A stretch of DNA of 64,000 nt. Origin: CAJBVW01 sp964457335. Its GTDB lineage: Bacteria; Myxococcota_A; UBA796; SXON01. The stretch is taken from the NCBI GenBank assembly GCA_964457335.1, contig CAYWGD010000017.1, forward strand, positions 22,143-86,142, written 5' to 3'. The notes below the pieces were generated by a model, which worked only from the letters and a program-made list of their open reading frames with translations, ran no database searches and was not told the DNA's origin. Below, one piece after another: positions 7,680 through 16,642 of the stretch. The position numbers and the translations under genes are program-made. Within the stretch, counting starts at the first letter, position 1; every line of letters begins with the position of its first letter.

Positions 7680-9312
7680 AAGGCGGCGGCAGCCCGAGAT
7701 CCGTGACCGTCCGGCGCCGCGCCCCGAGCCCCGGCGCCTCCACCTCGTCGGTCCAGCCGTCCACGAGCGCGGCGAGCTGCGTGGGGTAGCGCCGGGAGAG
7801 GGCGCCGAGCTGGTCGGCGTACCGCTGCGCCCACGCGGCGAGCTGCTCCCCGCGCACGCGCCCGCGGTCGAACCCGCACCACGCGGGCGGGTACGCGATC
7901 ACCCGGTAGCGGCCGGGCTCCGCGAACACGCCGACCACGATCACCGGCACGTCCGCGAGCGCGGCGAGCAGCCACGGGGAGGCCGCGAAGCGCGCGGGTG
8001 CGCCGAGGAACTCGACGGGCACGACGCGATCGTCGACGGCCCGGTCGCCCGCCAGGAGCACGACGCCGCCCGCGCGGAGCACCCGCAACGCGGAGAGCTC
8101 GTCCGCGGCGTCGAGGTGCACGTGGGCGCGGGCCCCGTCGGGCGTCGGGAGCACGGCCGGGTTGCCGAGGTGCCCGGTGAGGAGGATGGCGCCCGAGCCG
8201 GAGAAGGCCGCCCGGAGGTGCTCGCGGCCCTCGAACACGTAGCGGAGATCGCGTGGGCCGCGCGCGGCGAAGGCGGCGGCGTCGAGCGAGGCGTGCAGCG
8301 CGGCGCGGTGGGCCTGGAAGGCCACGGACCGCGCCGTGGCCCCGGGCAACACGCGGGCGAGCGTGGCCGGCGCCGCGCGGGTCCGGAGCGCGCGCGCGGC
8401 GGCCACCCCGGTGGCGAGGGCGCCGGCGACGCGGCGCCCGAAGAGCCGCTGCACGCGCGCGAGGGCCAGCCCCGGGCGCTCCGGCGACCGGAGGCGGAGG
8501 AACCAGCGGGGCGGCCACATCAGTCGCTCCGTGAGCAGCATGGCGTGCATCGCGGCCAGGCGCAGGTACGCGCCGGGCCCCAGACGCCGCGGCGGCCCCG
8601 GGCGGCACGGCACGTCCCGGACCGGGATCCCCGTCCACACCGACCGCGCGAGGAGCTCGGGCTCGAGCTCGTCGCCCGTCCCGATCAGGCGCAGGCCCAG
8701 GACCGGCGCGATCGGCCATGCCCGGAAGCCGCAGCTCGCGGAGGCCGTGCGCCAGCCGGTCTCGGCCCACAAGAGCAGGCTCGACCCGTGGCTCCGGAGC
8801 CCCACCAACGCGCCCGCGTGCACGGCGAGCGGCTCCTCGCGGAGCGCGGCGACGAAGCGCGGGATGTCGGCGGGGTCGTGGCTGCCGTCGGCCGAGAGGC
8901 AGATGACGTGGGTGTGCCCGTACCGCGCGGCGAGCCGCATCCCCGCGAGCAGCGCGGCGCCCCGGCCGCGCCGGCGGGGGTGCGAGAGGACCTCGGCGCC
9001 GGCGGCGCGCGCGGCCTCGGGCGTGCCGTCGTGGCTCGCGTCGTCGAGCACGAACACGGGCAGGTGCGCGCCGGCCCGGCGCACCACGTCCGCCACGGTG
9101 AGGGCGTCGTTCCGCGCGAGCACGAGCACCGCGGGGTGGGGCGGGGCGGGCGCGGGCGCCTGGGCCGGGCGGCGCCGGCCGGCCAGCAGGTACAGCACCG
9201 CGGCGGCCGCGGCGAACACGAGCCCGATGGGCGACGCGCCGCCACCGCGCGCGAGGTCCACCGCGACCACCGCGGCCAACAACCCGATCACGACGAGGTC
9301 GTCGAGGCGCAC
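7678..9312 (-). CDS. Glycosyltransferase family 2 / lysophospholipid acyltransferase-like fusion
   Basis: A 544-residue two-domain protein starting at GTG. Two N-terminal hydrophobic helices (5-22, 28-45) precede a GT-A fold with LVLARNDA, VLDDASHDGTPE (88-99) and SADGSHDP (140-147). The C-terminal half (about 325-544) resembles LpxL/HtrB acyltransferases: ILLTGHLGNPAVLP at 377-390, VLLAGDRAVD and PVEFLG(A)PARFA. The family motif is H-x4-D/E; here H381 is followed at +5 by alanine (A386), so the acyl-transfer site may be altered. Such fusions are known from aryl-polyene and envelope lipid pathways, but no such pathway genes surround it. Confidence 0.7.
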   Translation of the reverse strand: MRLDDLVVIGLLAAVVAVDLARGGGASPIGLVFAAAAAVLYLLAGRRRPAQAPAPAPPHPAVLVLARNDALTVADVVRRAGAHLPVFVLDDASHDGTPEAARAAGAEVLSHPRRRGRGAALLAGMRLAARYGHTHVICLSADGSHDPADIPRFVAALREEPLAVHAGALVGLRSHGSSLLLWAETGWRTASASCGFRAWPIAPVLGLRLIGTGDELEPELLARSVWTGIPVRDVPCRPGPPRRLGPGAYLRLAAMHAMLLTERLMWPPRWFLRLRSPERPGLALARVQRLFGRRVAGALATGVAAARALRTRAAPATLARVLPGATARSVAFQAHRAALHASLDAAAFAARGPRDLRYVFEGREHLRAAFSGSGAILLTGHLGNPAVLPTPDGARAHVHLDAADELSALRVLRAGGVVLLAGDRAVDDRVVPVEFLGAPARFAASPWLLAALADVPVIVVGVFAEPGRYRVIAYPPAWCGFDRGRVRGEQLAAWAQRYADQLGALSRRYPTQLAALVDGWTDEVEAPGLGARRRTVTDLGLPPP

Positions 9313-9380
9313 GCGGACAACATGGGTCCCGGGAACGCGATCGGCTCGTCCCGCGTGGCGGCGATAGAGGGTCGCCGGCC

Positions 9381-11486
9381 ATGCCGTCGTGTCTCCCGGT
9401 CCCGCGCCCCGGCCTCCCCGCGGGCTTCGCCGGGGCTCCTGCCGCCGCGCCCGGCCGGGTCGGCGTCTCGATCGTGCTGCTCCTCGCGCCCGCCCTGGCC
9501 GCCGCCGCGCCGCCCGCCGATCCCGCCCCGGCCCCGGACTCCGCCGCCGAACCCGCCGCCGAACCCGCCGCGGGCGTTCCCGCGCCCGACGCCACCCCGC
9601 TCCCCTCGCGGGCGCGCCTCGCCGGCCCCGATCTCGCCGCCGTCCCGGGCGCCGGCGAGGACCCCACGCGCGCGCTCCAGGCCCTGCCCGGCGTCACCTC
9701 CGACCGCGACGGCCTCGGCGGCTTCTCCGTCCGCGGCGGCGCGCCGGGCGACGTGCTCGTGCTGCTCGACGGCGTCCCCGTCGCCACGCCCTCCCCGCTC
9801 TCCCCGCTCCCCGGCCTCCTCGACCCCCAGCTCGTCGACAGCCTCACCCTCGACGCCGGCGTCTCCCCCGCCGACGCGCCCACCAACACGGCGGGCGTCG
9901 TCGCCCTCCGCTCGTGGAGCACCGCCACCACGCTCGACGCGCGCCCCGACGACCTCGACGGCGCGGTCGACCTCACGACCGCCGGCGCCCGCCTCGTCCT
10001 GGCCGGCCCGGTCGGCCGCTCGGACGCCCTCGACTTCGCCGTCGGGGCTCGCCGCAGCTACCTCGGCGTGCACGGCTGGGCGCTCGGCGGGGTCGGCCTC
10101 CTCGACACCCCGCGCGCCTTCCCGGAGCACGAGCAGCTCTCCGCGCGCCTCGCCTGGACGCCCGGCGCGCACGCGCTCCGGCTCACCGTCCTCCACACCG
10201 GCGCCCACCTCGCCGCCGCCGCGGACGACGATCGCCTCCTCCCCGTCACCGGCGCCTTCACGCTCGACGACGCCTACACCGTCGCCACCCTCGATCACGC
10301 CGGGCCCGTGGGCCGCGCGGACATGCGGAGCGCGGTCTCCGCGAGCTACGCCACCTCCCGCCTCGACCGCGGCGACCCCACCAACGCGACGCTCGCCCAG
10401 CTCTACACCCGCTCGGACCTCGTCATCCCGGCCTGGGACCACCACACGATGACGCTCGGCGCCTCCGCCCAGCTCCGCGAGCACGGGGTGGACGGGCCCG
10501 TCGACGACACCCGCGCCGTCCCCACCTGGGCCTCCGTCCCGCTCGGCGACCTCGGCCTCTCCACCGTCCCGCTCACCTCCGCCGGCTGGGAGCCCCTGGC
10601 CGCCGTGTACGCCGAGCACGCCTGGGAGGGACCCGTCCACACGCGGCTCGGCGTGCGCGCCACCTGGGTCGGCCGCACCGGCGAGGTGCTCCCCGGCCCC
10701 TCCGCCGGCATCGCGATGCCCCTCCCCACGGGCACCGTCCCCCGCATCGCCGGCGGCCTCTACCACCGCGTCGTCGAGGACCCGCTCGCCGTCGACCCGG
10801 TGCACGGCAATCCGGCCCTCGGCGCCGAGCGCGCCTGGCAGCTCGTCATCGGCGTGGACCAGGCGCTCCCGATCGGCGACGGCGCGCTGGTCCGCGTGGA
10901 GGGCCACGTCGCCCGCCACGACGACCTCGTCGTGCGCTCCGACAGCCCCGACGCCGCCGCGACCTTCACCAACGACGGGACCGGCCGCGACCTCGGCGTC
11001 GACGTGGCCTTCCGCGCTCGTGTCGCCCGCGTCGAGGTGGACGCCACCCTCTCGCTCCTCCGCTCCGAGCGCACGAACCCGCTGAACGAGGCCTTCCCCG
11101 ACGACGTGGTGCCCGGCCACGCGCGCGAGGCGGCCTTCGGCTTCGCGGTCGCCTACGAGCCGTCCCCGCGGTGGCGCTTCGTGGGCCGCTACGAGCTCCA
11201 GTCGGGCCGGCCCACCTCCTCGATGGAGGCGGGAGGCGCGGACTTCGCGAGGATCGCGGCCCTGAACGACCAGCGCATGGGGGACCGGCACCAGCTCGAT
11301 GTGCGCGCCGAGTGGCGGCACGCGGCCGCGCGGGTGCGCTATGCGGTGTACGTGGACGTGCTGAACGTGCCGAACCTGCGGAGCCCGCTGTTGCCCACCG
11401 TCACCGTGTCCGAGGGCCTCCTCGCCGAAGGCCGCGTGGACCAGCTCCCGATCCGGCCGTTGCTGGGCGCGCGGGCCGAATTCTGA
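9381..11486 (+). CDS. TonB-dependent receptor-like outer-membrane protein
   Basis: A 701-residue protein. A signal peptide with hydrophobic core VSIVLLLAPALAAAAP lies at about residues 28-44, then a Pro/Ala linker. The plug domain (about 75-185) has DPTRALQALPGV, GGFSVRGGAPGDVLVLLDGV and DSLTLDAGVSP. A long region of alternating polar/hydrophobic strands follows and ends in phenylalanine (GARAEF), a typical barrel-insertion signal. No TonB box was recognised. The substrate is unknown. The stop shares one base with the downstream isomerase start (TGATG). Confidence 0.85.
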   Translation: MPSCLPVPRPGLPAGFAGAPAAAPGRVGVSIVLLLAPALAAAAPPADPAPAPDSAAEPAAEPAAGVPAPDATPLPSRARLAGPDLAAVPGAGEDPTRALQALPGVTSDRDGLGGFSVRGGAPGDVLVLLDGVPVATPSPLSPLPGLLDPQLVDSLTLDAGVSPADAPTNTAGVVALRSWSTATTLDARPDDLDGAVDLTTAGARLVLAGPVGRSDALDFAVGARRSYLGVHGWALGGVGLLDTPRAFPEHEQLSARLAWTPGAHALRLTVLHTGAHLAAAADDDRLLPVTGAFTLDDAYTVATLDHAGPVGRADMRSAVSASYATSRLDRGDPTNATLAQLYTRSDLVIPAWDHHTMTLGASAQLREHGVDGPVDDTRAVPTWASVPLGDLGLSTVPLTSAGWEPLAAVYAEHAWEGPVHTRLGVRATWVGRTGEVLPGPSAGIAMPLPTGTVPRIAGGLYHRVVEDPLAVDPVHGNPALGAERAWQLVIGVDQALPIGDGALVRVEGHVARHDDLVVRSDSPDAAATFTNDGTGRDLGVDVAFRARVARVEVDATLSLLRSERTNPLNEAFPDDVVPGHAREAAFGFAVAYEPSPRWRFVGRYELQSGRPTSSMEAGGADFARIAALNDQRMGDRHQLDVRAEWRHAAARVRYAVYVDVLNVPNLRSPLLPTVTVSEGLLAEGRVDQLPIRPLLGARAEF

Positions 11487-12328
11487 TGCGCCGTCCGCTC
11501 CGCGTCTCGCCGACGTTGTCGCGCCCCGTGTGGGGCGGCACCACGCTCGCCGCCGAGATGGGCAAGGACCCCGATCCCGCCGCCCGCATCGGCGAGAGCT
11601 GGGAGGTCTGGCGCGAGAACGTCGCCCCCGACGGGCGCCCGCAGTCCGCGCTCGTCGACTTCCCCGTCCTCATCAAGCTCCTCGACGTGCGCGAGACGCT
11701 CTCCGTGCAGGTGCACCCCGACGACGCCACCGCCCGCCTCGTCGCCGGCGCGCCCCACGGCAAGCACGAGGGCTGGGTGGTCCTGCGCGCGGAGCCGGGC
11801 GCGCGCGTCGCGTACGGGCTCCGCCGCGAGATGTCGCGCGCCGAGCTGCGGGAGCGCGCGCTCTCCGGCGCCATCGAGGACGACCTCGCGTGGCTCCCCG
11901 TGAAGGCCGGCGACGTGATCGACGTCCCGCCCGGCACCATCCACGCCATCGGCGGCGGCGTGTTGTTCTACGAGGTCCAGCAGCCCTGCGACCTCACCTG
12001 GCGGCTGTACGACTGGGGCCGCGGCCGGCCGCTCCACCTCGAGCAGGCGCTGGAGGTCGTGCGGCCCGGCCCGTGCGTCTCCACCGCGGCGGTCCGCGCG
12101 CTCGCCCCGGGGCGCGAGGAGCTGCTCGACGGCCGGCACTTCCACGTGGAGCGCCTCCGCCTGCCGCAGCCGCGCGTCACCGAGGCCTGGGAAGCCCTCA
12201 CCGTCGTCGAAGGCGAGCTCCGCGTCGACGACGAGCGCGTCGGGCTCGGCGGCACCGTGCTCCTCCCGCCGGGCACGTGGCGCCTCGAAGGGGAGGGGAC
12301 CGTGCTCGCCGCGAGGGGCGGCGCGTAG
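11486..12328 (+). CDS. manA: Mannose-6-phosphate isomerase, type I (zinc cupin)
   Basis: A 280-residue enzyme interconverting mannose-6-P and fructose-6-P. The N-terminal RPVWGG, GESWEVW, the metal-site segment LSVQVHPDD and later VPPGTIHAIGGGVLFYEVQQPCDLTWRLYDWGR match the short bacterial class. It is translationally coupled to the TonB-dependent receptor. It may supply mannose for surface glycans, which would fit the nearby glycosyltransferase, but that link is inferred. Confidence 0.9.
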   Translation: MRRPLRVSPTLSRPVWGGTTLAAEMGKDPDPAARIGESWEVWRENVAPDGRPQSALVDFPVLIKLLDVRETLSVQVHPDDATARLVAGAPHGKHEGWVVLRAEPGARVAYGLRREMSRAELRERALSGAIEDDLAWLPVKAGDVIDVPPGTIHAIGGGVLFYEVQQPCDLTWRLYDWGRGRPLHLEQALEVVRPGPCVSTAAVRALAPGREELLDGRHFHVERLRLPQPRVTEAWEALTVVEGELRVDDERVGLGGTVLLPPGTWRLEGEGTVLAARGGA

Positions 12329-12444
12329 CGCGGGCACGGCACGATCCGGCGGACTCCCCCGAAAAGCCCGGCGGCATCGACGCGACCTCCACCTTGCGGT
12401 CCGGGCCCCCGGCGAGTAGCATGGTGCCGCCCTCTGGAGGCACC

Positions 12445-14118
12445 GTGCCCCTCTCCGGTCTCGCGCTCCTCGCCCTGCCCGCCTACGCCGAGGACTGGGC
12501 CCACGGCGAGACCATCGAGAAGGCGGCCTACGCCGACCTCACGCCCGAGGGGCTCAACGCCATCTCGGCGCTCATCCCCGCGCTCCTCCCGTCGGGCATC
12601 GAGGTGCCCGACACGAGCGACTCGGGCGGCACCTGGTGCTTCAACTACGCCTACGGGCTCTCCGGCGCGTGGGTCACGATCCAGGTCGTGGACGCGACGA
12701 TCACGCCCGGCAACGGCGTGCTCGACATCACCGCGAGCCTCATGGTCTCGCTGAACGACCCGTCCGACCCCTTCCAGCTCTCCTACGAGCTCGCCTGCAT
12801 CGACGACAGCTGCGACGGCTACGTCGACGCCTTCCCGGTCACCGTCACGACCTCGATGGCGCTCGAGGTCGTCGACGTGGGCGGCGGCACGCGCCAGCTC
12901 GACGCCACGATCGGCGCCATCAACGTCTCCTACGACCTCCAGAACGAGGACATCCACCTCGACGGCTGCTCGGTCGGCAGCATCGAGGAGGTGCTCAACT
13001 GGTTCGGGCTCTCGCTCTACGACCTCATCCTGGGGCAGCTGGACAGCTACCTGCAGGACGCGATCGCGGACATGGGCCCCACGCTCGAGGAGACGATCGA
13101 GGAGGCGTTCGCCAGCGCGAGCATCAACCAGGAGCTCGATCTCAACGGCGCCGTCGCGCAGCTCTCCCTCCAGCCGAGCGACGTGCTCGTCACGCCCGAG
13201 GGTGTGCGCGTGCAGATGTCGGGCTCGATGGCGGCGGAGGCCTCGGCGTGTGTCGCGGCGTACGACCCCGGCGGCTCGCCCAAGACGCCCACCGAGGCGC
13301 CCGCGCTCGGCGCCACCCCGAGCGGCGTCGGCAGCGACTACCACGTCGCGCTCACGCTCTCCGACGACTTCACGAACCAGGCGCTCTACGCGCTCTGGCG
13401 CGGCGGGCTCCTCTGCTACGCGCTCGAGCCGGGCGGCGACTTCCCGCTCGACACCTCGATCCTCAACGCGCTCACCGGCGATGCGTTCATCGAGCTCTTC
13501 CCCGAGTCGAAGCCCATCACGCTCCAGACGGCGCCCAAGAACCCGCCCACCACGAAGTTCGACGGCGCCCACGCCATCGACGTGAACCTCGACGCGCTCG
13601 GGCTCGAGTTCTTCGCCGAGCTCGACGGGCGCGAGGCCAAGATGGTGGCGGTCGATCTCACGGGCACCGTCGGTTTGGACCTCGGCTTCGACGGCACCAC
13701 CGGCGAGCTCGGCGTCGTCGTCGACCTCGACCCCGCCGCCCTCACCCCGAGCGTGGCCTACAACGAGTTCTACCCCTCCGCGAACGACGCCATCCTGTCC
13801 AGCTTCTCCGAGACCTTCGGGAGCCTCGTGGGCAGCGTGGTCGGCGGCCTCCTCGAGAACCTCGCCTTCGCGCTCCCGGCCTTCAACGGCATCGGCCTGA
13901 ACGAGCTGCAGACCTCCGCGGTCGGCGACGACGCCGACTGGCTCGGCGCCTACGCCTGGGTCGGCCCCGTCACCTACGAGGCCGCCGACGGCTGCGGCAG
14001 CGACGGCGGCTGCTCCAGCGACGGCTGCAGCGGCGGTTGCGCCTCCACCCCGTTCGGCCCGGCCGTCTGGGCCGCCTTCGCGGGCCTGGTCCTCCTCCGT
14101 CGGCGCTCCGACTCGTAG
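12445..14118 (+). CDS. Large secreted protein with MYXO-CTERM-like tail, possible BPI/TULIP fold
   Basis: A 557-residue protein. GTG at 12445 is preferred over ATG 12421 because GGAGG lies 4 bases upstream and the product then opens with signal peptide MPLSGLALLALPAYA. The body is acidic and beta-rich. The phrases LSDDFTNQALYALWRGGLL and a long amphipathic N-terminal half recall the two lipid-binding domains of BPI/LBP-type (TULIP) proteins; this is tentative. The C-terminus has a Cys/Gly/Ser-rich stretch (about 510-530), a hydrophobic segment FGPAVWAAFAGLVLL and RRRSDS, the layout of a MYXO-CTERM sorting signal. It would be processed at the cell surface. Confidence 0.7.
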   Translation: MPLSGLALLALPAYAEDWAHGETIEKAAYADLTPEGLNAISALIPALLPSGIEVPDTSDSGGTWCFNYAYGLSGAWVTIQVVDATITPGNGVLDITASLMVSLNDPSDPFQLSYELACIDDSCDGYVDAFPVTVTTSMALEVVDVGGGTRQLDATIGAINVSYDLQNEDIHLDGCSVGSIEEVLNWFGLSLYDLILGQLDSYLQDAIADMGPTLEETIEEAFASASINQELDLNGAVAQLSLQPSDVLVTPEGVRVQMSGSMAAEASACVAAYDPGGSPKTPTEAPALGATPSGVGSDYHVALTLSDDFTNQALYALWRGGLLCYALEPGGDFPLDTSILNALTGDAFIELFPESKPITLQTAPKNPPTTKFDGAHAIDVNLDALGLEFFAELDGREAKMVAVDLTGTVGLDLGFDGTTGELGVVVDLDPAALTPSVAYNEFYPSANDAILSSFSETFGSLVGSVVGGLLENLAFALPAFNGIGLNELQTSAVGDDADWLGAYAWVGPVTYEAADGCGSDGGCSSDGCSGGCASTPFGPAVWAAFAGLVLLRRRSDS

Positions 14119-14130
14119 CGCGGGGTCTTC

Positions 14131-14171
14131 TTCTTGGGGCGGGGGGGCTTACCGCCCCCCCGCAACGCCCC
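14131..14171 (+). repeat. G-rich hairpin repeat, copy A
   Basis: TTCTTGGGGCGGGGGGG is followed by a loop and CCCCCCCGCAACGCCCCC. GCGGGGGGGC (14139-14148) pairs perfectly with GCCCCCCCGC (14154-14163) around a 5-base loop. It lies 13 bases after a stop codon between convergent genes and probably acts as a terminator. The conserved flanks outside the stem mark it as one of a dispersed family. Confidence 0.8.
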
Positions 14172-14242
14172 CGCTCTCGCGTGGTGGTGTGCCCCGGCGC
14201 GAGGTGCCGCCGGGCGAGGCGCGCCGTCGGGCCCTGGGGCGC

Positions 14243-14809
14243 CTACCGGAACCGCATCGCGCCCACCACCACGTCCAGGTCCGCCTTCCCGGCCCGGAGC
14301 CGCCCCTGCGGCACACGGCCCTCCACGTGGAACAGGACGCCCTCCTGCGCGACGACGTACGCGATGATCCGCGGGGCGTCGGGCTCGTCGGGGGTGCAGG
14401 TGGCGGCCAGCACGGCGTCGCGCACCTTCACGGCGCGGTAGCGGCCCACGTCCTGGAAGGTCCAGGCGCAGCCCGGGAGGGGGCGTGGCGCGAGCGTGTC
14501 GCCGGGCGTGGCCGCGATGGTCACGCGCACGTCGCCGTCGGGGTCCGCGAGCACCACGCGCTCCACGGACCCGTCCTCGCCGATCTCGGCGGTCCAGCCG
14601 GGCGGCACGGGCACGATCAGCGGCCAGGTGCCGTCCACGTAGGTGTCGCCCTGGAGCCGGCCGGTCGGCACCGGCGCGACGGCCGGCGCCTGCACGAGCG
14701 GCGGCGGCGGCACGCTCGGCTTGCGGCAGCCCGGGAGCGCGAGCGCGGCGAGGCCGACGAGCGCGACCGTGACGTACGCGCCGGGGCCGGGGCACCCGCC
14801 GGAGCTCAC
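14243..14809 (-). CDS. Lipoprotein of unknown function
   Basis: A 188-residue protein. The GTG start overlaps the crotonase stop by four bases (GTGA). The signal is YVTVALVGLAALALPGC, with the lipobox cysteine near residue 30 followed by a Pro-rich linker. The mature part contains PVPPGWTAEIGEDGSVERVVL and a later segment with two cysteines (LPGCAWTF, LAATCTPDEP). No family was recognised. It is the last gene of the meaB cluster, which may be incidental. Confidence 0.8.
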   Translation of the reverse strand: MSSGGCPGPGAYVTVALVGLAALALPGCRKPSVPPPPLVQAPAVAPVPTGRLQGDTYVDGTWPLIVPVPPGWTAEIGEDGSVERVVLADPDGDVRVTIAATPGDTLAPRPLPGCAWTFQDVGRYRAVKVRDAVLAATCTPDEPDAPRIIAYVVAQEGVLFHVEGRVPQGRLRAGKADLDVVVGAMRFR

Positions 14810-15582
14810 CGCTTCGGCTCGAGCGCGCGCCGGTGGTCCGGGCCGCCCCAGAGCTCCGCGAACACGGCCAGCTCCTCGTCGCGGCCGCGGGGCGGCGCGG
14901 CGGCCCGCACGATGCGCTTCGCGCCGCGCACCGCCGCCGCGGGCAGCGCGCACACGTCCACGGCGAGCTCCTGGGCGCGGACGCGCGGGGAGGCGTGCAC
15001 CTCGTCCACGAGCCCGACCGCGCGCGCCTCGTCGGCGCCGAGCGTGCGGCCCAGGGCCAGGATCTTGAGGGCCTCGCGGGGCCCGACGCGCTCCACGAGG
15101 CGCCCGCCCCCGCCGAAGCCCGGCGACACGCCGAGCCGCGCGTGCACGAACCCGATGCGCGCGGTCGGGGCCGCCACGACGAGGTCCGCGGCGACCACGA
15201 GCTCCGCGCCGCCTCCGAGCGCCGCGCCCTCCACCGCCGCGATCACGATGGCGTCGAGCTCGGCGAGGCGGTCGACCGCGGCCTGCATGAACCGGCCGAA
15301 CGCCGCGCCCGCGCCGGGGACCGCGAGGTGCGACCGCACGGCCCCGAGGTTGCCGCCGGAGCAGAAGGTGCAGTGCTCGCCCGTGAGGACCACCACGCGC
15401 GCGTCCCGCACGCGGTCGGCGGCCTCCGCGAGGGTGAGCATCATGCGCGGGTCGAGCGCGTTGCGGCTCCCCGCGTGGTCGAAGCGGACCCACGCGACGC
15501 CGCTCGCGTCGGGCGGATCGACGTGCACGCGGCCCTCCCCCTCGGGGAGGCTCGCGGCCCAGGCGCCGAAGTCGGTCATCAT
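14806..15582 (-). CDS. Crotonase-family enzyme, likely (m)ethylmalonyl-CoA decarboxylase type
   Basis: A 258-residue enoyl-CoA hydratase/isomerase-fold protein. The oxyanion-hole segments FCSGGNLGAV and VEGAALGGGAELVVAADL are clear. The wording IGFVHARLGVSPGFGG and the LVERVGPREALKI region resemble ECHDC1-type ethylmalonyl/methylmalonyl-CoA decarboxylases more than ordinary hydratases, as far as I recall the family. The start overlaps meaB by four bases (ATGA). Coupling to MeaB, which services methylmalonyl-CoA mutase, supports a role in removing or rerouting branched malonyl-CoAs. The mutase itself is not in the window. Confidence 0.8.
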   Translation of the reverse strand: MMTDFGAWAASLPEGEGRVHVDPPDASGVAWVRFDHAGSRNALDPRMMLTLAEAADRVRDARVVVLTGEHCTFCSGGNLGAVRSHLAVPGAGAAFGRFMQAAVDRLAELDAIVIAAVEGAALGGGAELVVAADLVVAAPTARIGFVHARLGVSPGFGGGGRLVERVGPREALKILALGRTLGADEARAVGLVDEVHASPRVRAQELAVDVCALPAAAVRGAKRIVRAAAPPRGRDEELAVFAELWGGPDHRRALEPKR

Positions 15583-16520
15583 CGGGCCGCCGCGCGCTCG
15601 GGGCGGACGCGCCCCGCGCGGAGGTCGTCGAGCAGCTCGCTGCCGTCGAGGGCGCGGCGCGCGCGGTCCCGCGCGGCGTCGGCCACGAGGTCCAGGTAGG
15701 TGCGCACGCGCCCCTCGGCGCGGCGGGCCACCCAGGCCGCGCGGCCCTCGCCCACGCACCAGTCGCGGTGGGCCTGGAGCGACGCGAGCGTCGCGTCGAC
15801 GCCGCGGTCCTCGAGCGCGACCGAGGTGTGCACCGGGGCCTGCCAGCCGGGGCGGTCGTCCAGGTGCACGGCCTGCTCGAGGTCCCGGCGCAGGTGGTCC
15901 GCGCCGGGCCGGTCGGCCTTGTTCACGCAGAACACGTCCGCGATCTCGAGCAGCCCCGCCTTCATGGTCTGCACGGCGTCGCCGCTCTCGGGCGTGAGCA
16001 CCACGAGCACGGTGTCGGCGACCTCCATCACGGCGAGCTCGCCCTGGCCGACGCCGACCGTCTCCACGAGGATCCGGTCGAAGCCCACCGCGTCGAGCAC
16101 GTCGACCACCTGCCCGGCCGCGCGCGAGAGCCCGCCGAGGTGCCCGCGCGACGCGAGCGAGCGCACGTACACGAAGGGGTCCTCCGCGTGCCGCTCCATC
16201 CGGATGCGGTCCCCGAGGATGGCGCCGCCCGACCACGGCGACGAAGGGTCCACGGCGACCACCGCGACGCGCTCGCCGGCAGCCCGGGCGTGCTGGACGA
16301 GCCGGTCCACGAAGGTGCTCTTCCCGGCGCCGGGCGGGCCCGTGATGCCGATGACGTGGGGGGCGCCGGGGGCGGTCATCCGCCGCGGCGCGAGCGTGTC
16401 CAGCGCCTCGGCCACGCCGGGGGCGCGGCCCTCCACCATGGACACGAGCCGGGCGAGGGCGGGGCGTTCGGCCGCGCGCGCACGGGCGAGCAGCTCTGAG
16501 AGGGGTTGCGACGAGGCCAC
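15579..16520 (-). CDS. meaB: Methylmalonyl-CoA mutase-associated GTPase MeaB
   Basis: A 313-residue G3E-family GTPase that protects and reactivates B12-dependent methylmalonyl-CoA mutase. It has Walker A GPPGAGKST (61-69), VDPSSPWSGGAILGDRIRM, the switch segment ILVETVGVGQ and the guanine motif NKAD, all typical of MeaB/ArgK. The GTG start has AGGAGG four bases upstream. It heads a three-gene minus-strand unit with the crotonase and the lipoprotein. Confidence 0.93.
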   Translation of the reverse strand: MASSQPLSELLARARAAERPALARLVSMVEGRAPGVAEALDTLAPRRMTAPGAPHVIGITGPPGAGKSTFVDRLVQHARAAGERVAVVAVDPSSPWSGGAILGDRIRMERHAEDPFVYVRSLASRGHLGGLSRAAGQVVDVLDAVGFDRILVETVGVGQGELAVMEVADTVLVVLTPESGDAVQTMKAGLLEIADVFCVNKADRPGADHLRRDLEQAVHLDDRPGWQAPVHTSVALEDRGVDATLASLQAHRDWCVGEGRAAWVARRAEGRVRTYLDLVADAARDRARRALDGSELLDDLRAGRVRPERAAAR

Positions 16521-16642
16521 CTCGCCTCCTATCGTGCGGGGTGGGGCGGCGGGGCCCTCGGCGCGGCGGCGTCCGCCTGTCCGGATCCCCGACGTGCGGA
16601 CCCGAGCTCCTCGGGATAGCCGTCCCCGCCGAAGGAGGCTCG

